From: Arabidopsis thaliana
Lineage: Eukaryota > Streptophyta > Magnoliopsida > Brassicales > Brassicaceae
Assembly: GCF_000001735.4 (NCBI RefSeq)
Contig: NC_003070.9
Span: forward strand, 7,440,001-7,504,000
Direction: 5' to 3'
DNA: 64,000 nt
The notes beneath the pieces were generated by a model. That model made no database searches and was not told the origin of the DNA. It saw nothing but the letters and a program-made list of their open reading frames with translations. Shown here piece by piece: positions 32,363 through 45,451 of the stretch. Numbering within the stretch: position 1 is the first letter of the stretch; the number at the start of each line of letters is the position of its first letter. The position numbers and the translations under genes are program-made.

Positions 32363-34774
32363 TAAACATACAAAAGGTAATTACAATTTTGTGTTTTGAT
32401 TCTTTCGTTATTTTGTTTCTATAACAAAAAGTAGGGCATTTTCTGAAAATTAGAAAGTTTTGGTCTTTCTAGAGATTTTTTGAAGGACCGTGATGTGTGT
32501 TAGTAATAGTAATAGTTATTTCCTTATTTGAATGAGCTTATTAATGTATTTTACTAATTTGTTAAGTTTTGAATTGATGTTACCGGCTAAATTTGAGAAT
32601 TCAATTACTGTTACCACATTTGTGGGATACAAAATCTGCGGTATAATATCGTTATTCAAAAACAAAAAGAATGAACATTTATTGTTGAGAAAAATATTGG
32701 CGAAATCGATGCTATCCTTTGATTGAAGCAATCTTATAGCATTGGTAAGATTTTTGTTTCCAACTACTAGCTTTTGCTAAGAATAACTATCCGACTTTAT
32801 CGCTATCTTTTCGACTTTTTTCGTTTGCAATATATTAGCAAAATAAATCATGCATGTAATAATAATATAACTGAAATAATGATAAATGATGTTATAAGAA
32901 GAAAGAAAGAAAATTACATAAATGCTGCAAGAGTAACTTGTCTGTCCAAAGGTATGAAAATAAAAAAGGTAGCTAGGGCCCAAAAGCCCAAAATACATGC
33001 TGCACCATGTTTCTAGGTCAAAGCAGCAACGCAATCTCGAGTCTCGTTATAGTATTCCACTTTTCATTGCTTCATCACACGATCAGATCTAGATCAAAGG
33101 TTTGGGACATTTACCACAACAATGTGGCTCTTCCTATATCAATCAGCTCAATGACGGTTTTGTGTCTTATTCTAATAATCTATATATAACCGCTTGCCAT
33201 TCCAATGATGAAGAGGGTAGAAATCTCGAAGAGCAACCTTTTCGTAAACTTGTTGCTCTTTAGATTTTGATGAACCGCACCTAAGTTCTTAGCTGTCGAA
33301 TCTAGCGCCTAATTAAGCTTGCCTCTCAAGTCCCAACGTTTTCAACCCTTCGATAGATAGCGATTAGCGAACCAACATGAAGATCAATATTAATTGGTGG
33401 AATAAATTCACAAATATGAGATTTTAATGATTAGTCAATGTAGTTAAAATCATAAACCCAAAACTTTTATGATAACAAAACTTGAGTAACAAGTAATATT
33501 TTTTGTTTGTATCAACTAAATATACGCAAGTACTCCTATCACAATTAAGTCAAAATCACTTTCGAGTCAAACTCGAATTAATAATACAGCTATGATGAAT
33601 AAATGCCATCCGGAAAAAAAGAATTAAGGTTTGACTTCCTATTATTTCACAATTTATAAGTAATTTGTACTCGTATATATATTTTAATCCTAACAGTACT
33701 ACATTATCGTCAACCCAAAATAATATTGGGATCGGAGCTTACCATAGATCTAGTTTTTAAGGCTGCCCAATCAAACTTGTAGGTGGTGATCGACGATGAT
33801 AAAATAACAATTGAGGGTTGTTTTAATAATAATAAAATGCTAAAAAATAATAAATACAGAAGAGAATTCTACTTGGGGGAATAAGAAAGAATGAGGATTC
33901 AACTTCGTAGATTTGAAGGGATTGAGAGAAATAAGAGAAGCATTGGTCGACACGAAGGTAGAAGCACGTGTTCTCCCGTGCGTGTGGCCCTTAATCTTGG
34001 CGTTAATCTATCTTATTAATCTTACTACATTATTATGGTTACAAAATCTATGCTCTTAACGGTTAATAATCTACATTTGTACTTTAACTTGACAGATAAC
34101 ATTTTGGTTAGTAATGAAAATAATACAAGTATTCCCCGCTCTTCCAAGGCGGATCATACTCATTAAATACAATTGTTTTCTCTTTTCTTTTCTTAACTAT
34201 CAGTCAAGATGCTAAATTATTTGTAACAACAATATAGTTGAATTGATCGGACAAATATCTTTTGTTAGAAACTCGAACTTAATTCGTTCTTTATTTGCTA
34301 TCAAAGACTATACGTATTATGCATGTAATAGTAACTTATTGGATTTGACGGTATTAATTAAGTAACTTGGCAAATGGATAACCAAAATGATGTCAATAAA
34401 TCAATAATAATATTGTACCGACGCTTGGAAGTGTTAAAACGATAGAATGTAGAAGAGAGTGCAAGTGATCAAATGTTACGATGCTTTGTTTACTAAATTT
34501 GTGGTGTCTTGCGGTTCACGAGAACAAGATGCTGAGAATGTAAGTGACTAAATCATTTACACACATACTGTATATAATATGATGGCTCCACGATAATATT
34601 TTAAGAGAGTGTAATTGTAGGATATATCTTACAATATCAATAATTCATATTTTTCTTAACGTAAAAGATTAGGTCAATCAAACAAAAAAAAGAATGAAAC
34701 GATTTGCATCATCCAAATTAATAAATATTAAGACATATTTTAAACAATAAGTTTTTGTTTTCCGATAAACTTTG
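32363..34774. other. AT-rich intergenic region
   Basis: No coding signal seen. A more balanced patch at 32950-33350 includes AAGGTAGCTAGGGCCCAAAAG (GGCCCA motif near 32975), which could be a promoter fragment, but no gene follows it. Confidence 0.5.
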
Positions 34775-34851
34775 AAATTATGAAATGCATGTACTCGATA
34801 ATAATACTCTTATGTAAAACAAAAAATTATGAAATGCATGTACTCGATAAT
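34775..34851. repeat. 49-bp tandem repeat
   Basis: AAATTATGAAATGCATGTAC with TCGATAAT occurs at 34775 and again at 34824, with related sequence (ACTCTTACGTAAAA) continuing to about 34895. It lies just before the LINE remnant. Confidence 0.7.
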
Positions 34852-34929
34852 CAAAGTTGAACTAGTGATGGCTCTCAGGAACACTCTTACGTAAAAATGT
34901 GTTGGATAGTTTAGTAACCAAGAGAAAAC

Positions 34930-35697
34930 GTCAAAATGATTGCACAAATTCATAGACTCTAACAGACGATGAAGACATAGTGTGTTGGAAGGGGAAGGGA
35001 GATCGCTTCAAATCAACTTTCAACACGAAAGAAACTTGGACGGCCATAAGAGAATCAAAACCAAGAGCAGAGTGGCACCAAGGAGTTTGGCTCAACCACC
35101 ACAAACCGAAGTTCTCTTTCATGACTTGGCTTGCAGTTAGAAATCGTTTAAGCACGGGAGATAGAATGTTACAATGGAACATGGGGGTGAATTCATGCTG
35201 CGTTTTCTGTCATGCTCCAGTGGAAACACGAAATCACTTGTTCTTCGCTTGTCAATATTCAGCAGATGTATGGACTGGATTATCTAGAAAGCTCTTATCT
35301 CAACGGTTTTCAACAGATTGGGACATGATCATCAAACTCATCACGGATACATCTCTCGGGAAAGGATGTTTGTTCTTGGTGAGATATACTTTTCAGCTCA
35401 CAGTGCACTCGATATGGAAGGAACGGAATGGTCATCGACATGGAGAAGCACCCATTCCCTCCTCCCAATTAACCCGCCGTCTCGATAAGCAAACCCGAAA
35501 CAGAATCTCTTCTATTCGCGAGTTAGGAGATAGAAGATATGAAGACTATGGCGATTTAGTTTGGCTCAAGATAACATAGACATCTCTCATTTTTCTAAAT
35601 TTGTTAATGCTCTCAAATTTTGCTTAAACACAAGCCGCACTTAATGTAAAACAATTTTTTTAGAATAATTTTACATAATATTCAAAAAAAAAAAAAA
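34930..35697 (+). mobile_element. 5'-truncated LINE (non-LTR retrotransposon) 3' end
   Basis: An open stretch of about 199 codons (34980-35579) encodes the zinc-binding C-terminal part of a plant LINE reverse transcriptase (zf-RVT): WLNHHKPKFSFMTWLA, NRLSTGDRM, CCVFCHAPVETRNHLFFACQ, W..LSRKL, and later HSIWKERNGHRHGE. An A-rich tail ends at 35697. The reverse transcriptase core, endonuclease and first ORF are missing, the usual result of incomplete target-primed reverse transcription. The remaining frame is intact, so the insertion is probably not very old. I found no clear target-site duplication by eye. Confidence 0.85.
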
Positions 35698-36079
35698 TGG
35701 TTTGTCAGGAAAAAAGTATTTTTTTAATTCTTATGAAACCCAAATTTCAGGTCGAATAAACTAAAAAATCTTAGAGAAATTCATCCAATTGTTTACCAAA
35801 ACTTAATAGGAATAAATCTAACAAGGACCAAATTCGAAGGTAACTTGACGAAGAAGAAACGGAAAAGAAGACGCACGGCTCGGCAACCGCCCACGTTTAC
35901 TTCGAAACAATTCACACATTTATCGATGCACCTCTGCTTCCACACACACATGCTCTTCCTCACCTCTCCATTCACACATACACACCCGTATATATAGAGT
36001 TACATGAACTCAATTATACACCAAGTGCCCACTTGCTAGATCTCACAATCTTTCACACCCAAAAATCATATAAGAGTAC
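35698..36079 (+). promoter_or_regulatory. DOF1.2 promoter and leader
   Basis: The TATA box GTATATATAGAG lies at 35987-35998. The leader has an ATG at 36003 and another at 36080 before the main start at 36087. Confidence 0.55.
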
Positions 36080-36086
36080 ATGAAAA

Positions 36087-36869
36087 ATGTTGCCGTACAT
36101 TGGACACAACAGCTACCAGCAGCACCAGTTTCCGTTGCCGGAGATGGAAATTCCGGAGAAGTGGAAGCTTTCTTACGAACAAGAGGCTATTACTGCTCCG
36201 GCTTGTCCTCGTTGTGCATCGTCCAACACCAAGTTTTGTTATTACAACAACTACAGCTTGTCTCAGCCTAGATACTTCTGCAAGGGTTGCCGTCGTTACT
36301 GGACGAAAGGCGGTTCTCTCCGCAACATTCCTGTAGGTGGAGGCTGTCGCAAGAGAAGTCGAAGCAGACAGAACAGTCACAAAAGGTTTGGCCGGAACGA
36401 GAATCGGCCAGATGGTCTTATTAACCAAGATGATGGATTCCAGTCCAGCCCTCCTGGTTCTGATATTGATTTGGCTGCGGTTTTCGCACAATATGTGACT
36501 GATCGGAGCCCTTCTAGTACAGATAATACTACTGGATCCGATCAAGATTCACCGATAACAACAACCACTCATGCTTTAGAATCTTTGAGTTGGGATATCT
36601 GCCAAGAAACTGATGTGGATCTTGGATTCTACGGGGAATTCAATAATCTAACTCAGAAGACCAAAGAGGATCAAGAAGTATTTGGTCAGTTTCTCCAAGA
36701 AGATCGAGAGGAGATCTTCGAGTTCCAGGGTTTACTCGATGACAAAGAGATTCAAGAGATCCTGGAATGCTCATTCTCAGAGGAGCCAGACCAGTTAGTT
36801 TCTCAGGGGAGCTTCATGATCAATGGTGATAACTGGAGTTCAACAGATCTTACCAGGTTCGGGATTTGA
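36087..36869 (+). CDS. DOF1.2: DOF zinc finger transcription factor
   Basis: 260 residues, intronless. The Dof DNA-binding domain spans about 38-92: zinc ligands C40, C43, C65 and C68 in CPRC...CKGC, then [18 protein letters not shown] and a basic KRSRSRQ run. Dof proteins bind AAAG cores in the nucleus. The C-terminal part is acidic ([18 protein letters not shown]), a likely activation region. The start at 36087 gives MLPYIGHN; an ATG 7 nt upstream (36080) is in another frame and opens a 63-codon frame overlapping this gene, in a weaker context. I recall locus At1g21340. Confidence 0.95.
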   Translation: MLPYIGHNSYQQHQFPLPEMEIPEKWKLSYEQEAITAPACPRCASSNTKFCYYNNYSLSQPRYFCKGCRRYWTKGGSLRNIPVGGGCRKRSRSRQNSHKRFGRNENRPDGLINQDDGFQSSPPGSDIDLAAVFAQYVTDRSPSSTDNTTGSDQDSPITTTTHALESLSWDICQETDVDLGFYGEFNNLTQKTKEDQEVFGQFLQEDREEIFEFQGLLDDKEIQEILECSFSEEPDQLVSQGSFMINGDNWSSTDLTRFGI

Positions 36870-37375
36870 CCAGGAAGGAGAAGATGGTGTCTTTCTTTTT
36901 GATCACATATACTTTAATTTATTAAATATAGAAAAGTACTATTTACACTAAAACTGATTCTTATATTGTTCATAAAGTTATATCATACATGAACAATCCC
37001 ACAATATAGGATCCGTGGAGTAGATTTTACTGTATATTAGTCTCGAATAATGGATACAACTTACACTTTCTATGTTCTTCTGCTTTGCATTCTTCTATCC
37101 TTTCAGTTTCGAATTTTGGAACATACCTGTAAAATTCACAAATCCTTACTATATCTATATGTTAAAAAGCAAAATCTTGACAGTTCTACATCTCGTTAAG
37201 AAAGAAAGGAAGTTTAGTTTGCACCTCTATCAGAACAAAAACTATAATTAACACTTTTCATCGATCTTTTGTTAGTTCCGACATACTACGGACCTGAGTC
37301 TATGGAACATAATTGATATAGAACAAGCGACTTGCCTGAAAATAATGCTATTTGTAAGTACAATCATGTCTTAGC
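36870..37375. other. Convergent 3' region between DOF1.2 and the thioredoxin-fold gene
   Basis: The 3'UTRs of two converging genes. AT-rich, no gene seen. Confidence 0.6.
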
Positions 37376-39051
37376 TCATGACTTTGTTTCTGGGTGCCAC
37401 TTTATGCTGCAACCAACACTTAGATACCAAATGCAGGATATCAGTTGGTCATCAAAGGCTATAGAATCGAAGAAAAATGTATCAGATTTCAGTGTACCTT
37501 GGCTTTTGATTTGATGGTATTGGTTGACAGCTAAGGGAAAGATCAATCGCCAGGCTTAGATCCCTACGCACATATATAACAGGTTAGGTTTTACTTTAAG
37601 ACTTCTCTGAAATATGTTAAAAGCAGTAACAACGAACCTCCCGGTTACTGGTGAGTTACTGCTAGGCCGGGAATCATCAAATTGACCATGATAGACCAGC
37701 TCAAATGGTCTACGACCATCCTGCTCCATTTGACAGGCGAGAGCAAGTTGAGATAGAGTTGATAAACAAAACAAGACACAATTTTCATAAGAAGTATTAA
37801 ATGTTTGAGCTTATAAAGGAATTCATGATTTATCTACTCCCAATCCAACAAATGGCTATCTTAAGCATATATCCATAATACTATATTTCAAATACAACTT
37901 TGTGAGTTAATCTTTACATGCTTTAGCAGAACAAAATTCATAGAATACCCAAAAAGTAGACACTGCAACTGACTTATCTGCTGTCAAAATATATGATCAC
38001 AAATTACCTTCTTATACAAGAAAAACTCAGGTGTACAAACAGCTCCAAATTCTCTTGCAACCTCTTGTGACTGAGGCAAGAGAGAAAATGTCACAAGAAG
38101 ATCCGAATATGAGTATAATCAACTAACAACCCTGAAAAAAGCATTGAATAGACAAAAAGATACCTCATCATATAAGTAAGGAAATGGGTATTTGAAAACT
38201 TTTGCATCCTCTGCCATGAACTCAGGCCCATCCTGTGAAAATGAAACGAAACTTAAAGAAACCTCATCTCAACAATTAAATAAGCACTGACACTACAGAG
38301 TCACACACACAAACCTGAGGATGAGTTACCACAGAATTTGAAGATATTGCAACAACAGCAAGACCTTTCTGCAGAACAGAACAATATAGCTAAGATTCAT
38401 ATACCAATGGATATAACAATGGAGAAGCAAGTGTTCGGTACCTTCATATAGAAATTGCATAGCTTTACAATGTCTTTTTTTAAATGAATCACAAACGGGC
38501 AATGATTGCAGATGAACATTACCTAGCAATTGTAACAGTATCATGATGAACACAAGAACAGAGCTTTAAATACAAATTATGGCAAACTGAATCAAACAGA
38601 TTAAAGATACACTCACCAGTAGAGACGGATACAGTTCAAAATCTTCTAATTTCCATAAGTTTCCAGTGAGCGGCTCCGGAAGCTAAATAGTTCACTCATA
38701 AACACACACACAAATCTCTATAATTAGAAACTCCTTGTTTTTTATGTTTTTCCAGCGACGCGCATATCACAGTTTTACCTCAAAATTGGGAGCTCTAGCT
38801 CCCAGTTTTACTCCGGCTGACTCAGTTCTAGCGGCGCGAACCACGAGGCGCCTCGGCGATGGTGCATTGACTCTCCGCCGCAGATTACTGAAGTCCAACC
38901 TCGACGGCGAGAATGAAGAAAACCTCCGGGAAGAGACTGCTAATGCAGTTCGTGAAGGAAGTATAGATGAAGCTCCGTGTGTCACGGTGGTTACGACGGT
39001 GGAGGCAGCCATTGTAGTCTCTGGTGATTTCTTCAATTCTACCGGAGCCAT
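37376..39051 (-). CDS. Thioredoxin-superfamily (AhpC/TSA-like) protein, probably plastid
   Basis: Nine exons on the minus strand: 38779-39051, 38617-38682, 38442-38522, 38315-38368, 38164-38232, 38008-38070, 37638-37720, 37498-37563, 37376-37418. All are GT-AG and in phase, giving 265 residues. The first 75 residues are Ser/Arg-rich without acidic patches after MAASTVV, typical of a chloroplast transit peptide. The mature part has a thioredoxin fold of the redoxin type: FICNHCPFV with C118 and C121 as the redox pair, then VVAISSNSVVTHPQD, TPEFFLYK with the cis-proline, and a QKPSVGCSIKWHPE end. It likely reduces disulfides or peroxides; the substrate is unknown. Met14 is a possible alternative start. 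I recall locus At1g21350. Confidence 0.93.
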
Positions 39052-41364
39052 AAAACACGCGTCAGTATCTTAGACGTTTCTAGATGATGGGCCGAATAGA
39101 GATAAGGCCTAGCCCAATATGTTAGCACAAAGTAAATGAATATTTCGAGAAATTAAATTGTATCTTCTTTTGGTCCAAGCCCATAAACCCAACATTATTT
39201 TATTAAAAAAACAAATTAGTATATCTTTTTTTCTTTTGTTTTACTTTTTAGTTTTTACTTCTTCTCAATCAAACACTTTTTATATCCGAAAACAGAAATT
39301 AAATAGTTATTGATGGCCGACTAAAAAAGAAGACCAAAAAACAAAACTTATAAAGTACTATTAAATTTTAGCATCTAGAAGAGAAAGGAATAAGCCGATA
39401 ACGTAATGTCTTAGGCTCTTAGATTAAGTGATTGATTTATTTTAAAACAAATCTACAAAAGTATTTCAATTCATGATACAAAAAATATTGTGATTAATTA
39501 ACCATGATATGATAATATATTTTGTTTCTAGTGATGTTAGAGGTGACGTATAGGCCTTTTGCTTTCAAAACTTGCAATATATATGCGATTTACTTGTACA
39601 TAACTAAATGTATATAAATCACACACAATAACAAAAGTTTACAAAACATTAGTGAATTGTTAAACTACGAAATTTTTATAAACTTCCACCCACATATTTG
39701 GAACTCGTTGGAACTAAGATAAATTAATCTCTCATAAAGTTTTCTTGTTTCTATAATTGTATTATAAAGAATGTTTATCAATATATATGAATAAGTTCTA
39801 AATTGTGTAATTGTATATATGCGATATGGACTTAATTTTCAAATGATAAGGCACCTTCTTTATAAGTTATAAATTTATAATTAAAGGATATTCTCTAACT
39901 TTTCGTCGTCTATTAAGAATGTAATCACATTAGGGTCATGATCGGGACTTAGGAAGACTTTATACGCTACTGCAAATTCACGTTTTAGTCTGATAGAAAT
40001 TTTAGTTTTATACAATTAAAAGTATAATAGTGTTAGTGGATTAGTTTTTAGTTTTGTCTCTTTTGTTTTTGAAAAGGGTTGTAAGTTTGTCAATGGAGGG
40101 TTTAACTCGAGTACTCATGAACCATATATGATGCGGTGGTACGTCAAGAGTGGAGATATAGGATTAGATATCTCGTAGAAAAACAATTTAAATTTTCTTA
40201 TAATTTACGATCTTAAATACAGTATCGTACTGAGAATAAGTTCTTCTTACCAACATCATAATATGTTTACTTTAGATATAAAAATTGTTGAGAAATATTT
40301 AAAATCGTAAAAAAAAACGAAATCAATTGGTGGTATATTACAAAACCCTTTTTCGTTTTAATATATTACAAAACCTTGTTAGGTTTTAATCGCTTAAGAG
40401 CTTGTTTTTATTTATTGTGATGGTTGAAATGTATTTATATTTTATTGTATGTACTTATACTAAAGGTACTTAAATTTTTATTGATATAAAGTACAGTGTG
40501 AGTAATGTTTGATACAGGAGAAATTGTCGTATTATGTAATGTAATTGTGAAGCAAATTGAGCTTTACATGAATATTCAATATCTCAAAACTAAATTTCAA
40601 TGTAAACCTTTCACATAATTATATACTAAAATATCTATATAACACTTATATAATATGTATAGTGGTGTAAATGATTGGATTCATGAAGAAGAGCTGACAA
40701 TCCAAACAATTAAGAAATTGAGAGAAGATTCCTTTTATTTCATCCTTGCATGCCTTATGATCAGCCAGCACATCTAAACGGAACCCTAAACCCATTAATC
40801 AATATTATTAGTGTTTTCAACAGTTAGTTTAATCGTTGATATCAACCATTCTATTTTATTTAAATAATTGGATCGATTAGAACCATAAAACAAAAAAATT
40901 GAGGTCAAAAAGTGGGTCACCATCATCATAATCTAAGGAATCTAAAGCGATTAGTCGATTACTATTTTCATGCCATACCCATATATTATATGAATATATG
41001 CATAACATATATATGAGTTATACCCTCTTTGCTGTTGGAGTTTACTTGTCTCCGCTTCTAACCCAAAACTATATTATTATTATATATTTTTGGTTTAAGC
41101 CAAAACTATTTTATTACTTTCATCAATCATATTATAACGAGGAACAATTTTAGCATATTAAAGTTGAATGTCTTTTCTTTTTCCTTATATTTAATTCTTC
41201 TCTTTATAATACAAAAGGTAACACCAACTTGATAAAGTCTTTCTTTTTTTTGGGGCAAATACTTGATGATTTAAAGTCAAAGCGATGTTTTACATTAATA
41301 TATATATAACGCTGGTCTTGTAATAAAGTAGAAGATTACAAAGAAGAAACAGAGAGAAGAGATC
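39052..41364. other. Intergenic region between two divergent genes
   Basis: The left end is the promoter of the thioredoxin-fold gene (GGGCCGAATAG and TAGCCCAATATG near 39090-39120 on the plus strand). The rest is AT-rich, with a duplicated ATATTACAAAACC at 40336 and 40369. A TATATATATAA near 41300 may serve GLTP2. No gene seen. Confidence 0.5.
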
Positions 41365-43237
41365 ATGAAGAGAAAGAGATACGAGATGGAGAAGAAGAAG
41401 AAGACAGAGATTCAAACCGCCATTGAAGAGCTCTCTGTTTTCATCGTAACTAAACCTGCAGATAAGACTGAGGCTACACATATACCCTTGAGGCCTATTC
41501 TCTCCTTCTGCAGCTTAATCATCCAAGTTCTTGGTATCTTTATTTCTAGTTTTCGTAGGAAATTATATTATTTTGATTAATTGTTTCATCGATTTTATAT
41601 ATTTTCCTGAGAAACTGAAGTTCAAGGACAACTCAATGATTGTCATTGTCCTGAGCTGCTTGTGTTTTGGTGCTTGCAGATAAGATAGGACCGACAATGG
41701 CTGTTCTTAGACAAGACATTGATCAAAATATTCAGGTAACTAAAGATAATGTAACCTCATGCATGCATATTAAGACAAGACAAAGAGCTTTTATTTATAT
41801 TTTTATTTGTCCTCTTTATTGATTGAAACTCATCACATCATGTGTACGTATGCATGTAATGTATGGTGGCCGGTGGGTCTAAACTAATATCAATAAAATA
41901 GTCTATATAAAAAATCTGTTGAACTTTTTTGCTGATAAGAACGCCCAATAGATATCTTCTCAATGCTTTTGTTTTGGGTAAAGATCTCTTCAAATAATTC
42001 AATGTCAGGCTTGTAATCCCTTATTGAGTCTATTTTTAAAAGACTTTCTAGAAAATCTCTTCTTTCCCTCTTTTTCTCACACTTCAATTATCATTTACTT
42101 ATGTATTTATTATTTGTTGATTTGGGTGGTGTAGAGATTAGAGAAATTTTATGAAACAGATTCCTGTGTTTACTCGAATTTGGCTGAGATTCTGAAGAAA
42201 GAAAAGGAGGAGGGAACATCCAAGATGGTTGCTAGTTGTGGTAGAGCTCTTTTTTGGCTCACTAGGTAGGTATATTCACTTCTTCTTTTTTTTGTTAAAA
42301 ACCCTTCTTCTTTTTTCCCGGCGATATTTACCTTAATTAATGTATAATTCATCACCTAATTACAGAATTCTCATAATTGATATGCATGCACATTAGGATT
42401 GTATTCTAAGTTCTAATTCATAAACTGCACTTTTCGTAATTAGTTTGTCCGATCCATCACGAATATTCTCTCTATTAGCACTCCGTACTACTAGTTACAA
42501 CTTTGGACTTTACCATATATGGAACTAATGATTAGTTAATGTACTATTTAGTGCTTAATTAGGTGTATGACTCTTTCTTACTATATTCTATTACATAGGA
42601 CAATGGATTTTACTGCGGGTTTACTACGATTGTTGTCGAAAGAGATGTCGTCGAAAATGGAAGAACTTGTAGAAGAATGCTACATGACGACTTTAAAACC
42701 GCATCATGGATGGATCGCGTCTGCTGCTTTCAAAGTATACACCGTGATCCCTCTCATTCTAGCTATGTCATACTTACTAACATCATTTTCTTGTTATATC
42801 CCAGCAAACTTATTTTTTATTATTATGAAATAGGTATGAACATATAAATTAAACTTTTCTTGGGAACATATATTACATGTGTTGATATCGTGAGAATATG
42901 TAATAATGAAGGTGTGTTTGAAGCTGGTGCCTGACAACAAGACGTTCATGGAAGCGATCGGTGCAAGAGACGAGAGCTATGATACCTTAAGAGAAGACAT
43001 TGATACCTTGAGCTCATTGTTGACACCTATTCTCAAAGAAATCTACTTTGTTCTGGTAATTACCATTAACTTATAATGTAGTATTTTTGTTTATATATTA
43101 TACAGTTAAAGTCCTTTAATTTATACGTTTTCAATTTTTCGGTTTATATATGTATATCCATCAATTGATTAGCGTGCATGGTGTTTCAATTTCTGTTTCA
43201 GGAACAATACGGGTTGAGCAGATTAAGATCGATGTAG
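41365..43237 (+). CDS. GLTP2: Glycolipid transfer protein 2
   Basis: A soluble protein of the GLTP fold that carries glycosphingolipids between membranes. Six exons: 41365-41533, 41680-41735, 42135-42265, 42599-42734, 42912-43055, 43202-43237, all GT-AG and in phase, giving 223 residues. Hallmarks of the headgroup-binding site are visible: RQDIDQNIQRLEKF (the D...N pair), ALFWLTRTMDF (tryptophan that stacks on the sugar) and PHHGWIASAAF (histidine). The N-terminus is strongly basic (MKRKRYEMEKKKK). Compared with the animal protein, the lysine of the D-N-K triad is arginine here. I recall locus At1g21360. Confidence 0.93.
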
Positions 43238-43990
43238 GTAATGGAATTTAGTGGATATTCTCCCAAATGATAATTTTACTTTTAAGAAAAATGTATATAT
43301 CTATGTATATATGTATATCATTGTTGTAAGATTTATTTATTTAATCATCCGAAAACCAAAATGATTTCTCTTTCTAAAGTTAGAGCTAGATATATGTACA
43401 TCTCTGTATCACGTGTATAAAGATGTGATTTCTTCTGTACATGTCACGGATCATGTCTTAAGCTTTGAAAGGACTATGCAAATATAGAAGTGAAACTGTA
43501 ATGCACATCATCGATCGGGCTCTCATATGTCTCGTAGTATTGATATTGGAGTCTATTGCAATATTAAAAACATGTGACATGATGCCAATGCAAATCGACT
43601 AATCACAACACGATTTTGAGTAAAATCGACTAACACAACAACACGATTTTGAACACATTATTTATTCTTCATTAATCTCGTATAAAATGGTAAAAAAGAT
43701 TATGGAAACTGATGATAATAAACCCATTACATTACTATATAGGCTAATTACATATGGACCATGATGTGGATCTGGGCTTTTAAAACTTCCATGATCTCAT
43801 AACAAAGTCTCTTCCTCGCTCACGTCGAAAACATCTCCCCGAAGTTTCTTATTACTTACCTTGTTCAAATCGTTAATTGTCCTTTAAAACTTCGATCTTT
43901 GTTCAACAAAAATAATCTCAGACTCTCGGTCAACGGAATCGAAGCAAAACTCTGCCTCTAGTTCCGTAGAATTCACCGGAGACTGAACAA
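43238..43990. other. Spacer between GLTP2 and the DUF218-like gene
   Basis: GLTP2 3'UTR, then a two-copy tandem repeat at 43592-43653 (unit about 31 bp: AAATCGACTAA...CACGATTTTGA), then the promoter of the next gene with TGGACCATGATGTGG. No gene seen. Confidence 0.55.
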
Positions 43991-43997
43991 AAATCCC

Positions 43998-44230
43998 GTG
44001 AGTTTTTTAGTTTTCCGTTACATTCTCTGTCTCAATTCTGAAACTTTTCACATGGGTTGTGCTCAAATTTCCTTTTTAATGGTTGTCGAGATTTATCTAT
44101 AAAGTCAATGATCTGGGTTTGATCAAAGTCTCAATCTTTCTCTTAAATTTCGAATATTTGATGATCCCACGAGTTAGTCTCTCTAAATCTGATCTGGCTA
44201 TGCTTAATCCGCCACATTGTTGCTCTCAAG
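43998..44230 (+). other. Possible 5'UTR intron of the DUF218-like gene
   Basis: ATCCC|GTGAGTTT at 43997 and TTGCTCTCAAG|CTCTGG at 44230 are compatible with an intron ending 19 nt before the ATG. Weakly supported. Confidence 0.4.
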
Positions 44231-44249
44231 CTCTGGATTTGATTGTATC

Positions 44250-45451
44250 ATGAAAAGTTATCCAATTGGATCGAGTAAGGCATTTCATGCGTACTCAAGA
44301 AGCGGTGATTTCGATTTAGAATCAGGAGGAACTATCAGAAAATCTAGAAAGCCTAAGACTTCGTTTTCGAAGATGATCAAATCTCTTGGGAATCGTCTTC
44401 ACCACATGTTCAAATTGCACCCGGTTCTCGTTTTCGTCGTTTGTGTCTCGTTTGGTATCACAGTTCTGATACTTGTATCGTCGATTTACGGGAACCGTTT
44501 AGGATCAACGGTTAGTTATTATAAGAAGAATGATTTGGATAGCGATGGTTATCCATTTGCTAATCTGAAGAACCTTGTGATGGTTGCTGGACATTCTGTT
44601 TATACGAGTAGTGATTGTGGTAAAGTTGAGAAGGAGGATTCGTGGTTCTTGGAGTCTTATCAGAAGAATCCAGGTCAAGCTGCAACGTTCTTGAGTCATA
44701 TACAAGAAGGTGTTGAAGCAGCAGCGAAAGATGATGAGTCTTTGCTTCTATTCAGTGGTGGAGAGACTCGTAAGGACGCAGGACCTCGTAGTGAAGCTCA
44801 GAGTTATTGGGCTGTTGCTGAGTCAAAAGGATGGTTTGGTGAGTCTTATTAGTTTCTGCTCTTTATTGACTTGATGGCAAAAATGTGGTTTTGATTGTTT
44901 GGCTTGTGTTAATGAACAGGTAAGAATGAGGTGAGGTCTAGGGCCTTGACGGAAGAGCATGCCAGAGACAGCTTTGAGAATCTTCTCTTTAGCGTTTGTC
45001 GATTCAGAGAGCTCACAGGCTCTTACCCACAGAACATAACAGTAAAGCCTTTTGCTTTCGAATTTTGCGCTCTTTAGTGAGCGAATGGTTTTCCATTCTT
45101 GTGATATTAATGTATCCCTCATGCTTGGATCAGGTAGTGAGTTATGATTTTAAGGAGGAGAGATTTGCGCATTTGCATCGTTCAGCAATGGGATTTCCGG
45201 AATCAAGATTTTTCTACTTAGGAACACCAGCTTCTCTATCATCCAAAGAAGGCGCTCTAAAAGGCGAGGCTTTGGTTAGATCACAATTTCAAGAAGATCC
45301 ATACGGATGTGTTGGTTCGCTTTGGCGTAAGAAGCTGAATCGTGACCCTTTCCATAGGACTATACCTTACCCTATTGGTTGCCCTGAAATTGGAGGATTG
45401 TTCAGGTACTGTGGTTCAGCTCCTTTTCCTGGCTCTCTCCCATGGGGCTAA
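44250..45451 (+). CDS. DUF218-like single-pass membrane protein
   Basis: Three exons: 44250-44838, 44920-45041, 45134-45451, in phase, giving 342 residues. The start MKSYPIGSSKAF at 44250 was chosen because the frame further upstream reads into the leader. A basic cytosolic N-terminus (RKSRKPKTSF) precedes one transmembrane helix at 58-80 (PVLVFVVCVSFGITVLILVS), then a large domain with LVMVAGHSVY, LLLFSGGETR, EEHARDSFENLLFS and VVSYDFKEERF. That order (hydrophobic strand + SGG + A.DS.EN + strand) resembles the YdcF/DUF218 fold. Activity unknown; probably in an endomembrane. I recall locus At1g21370. Confidence 0.88.
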
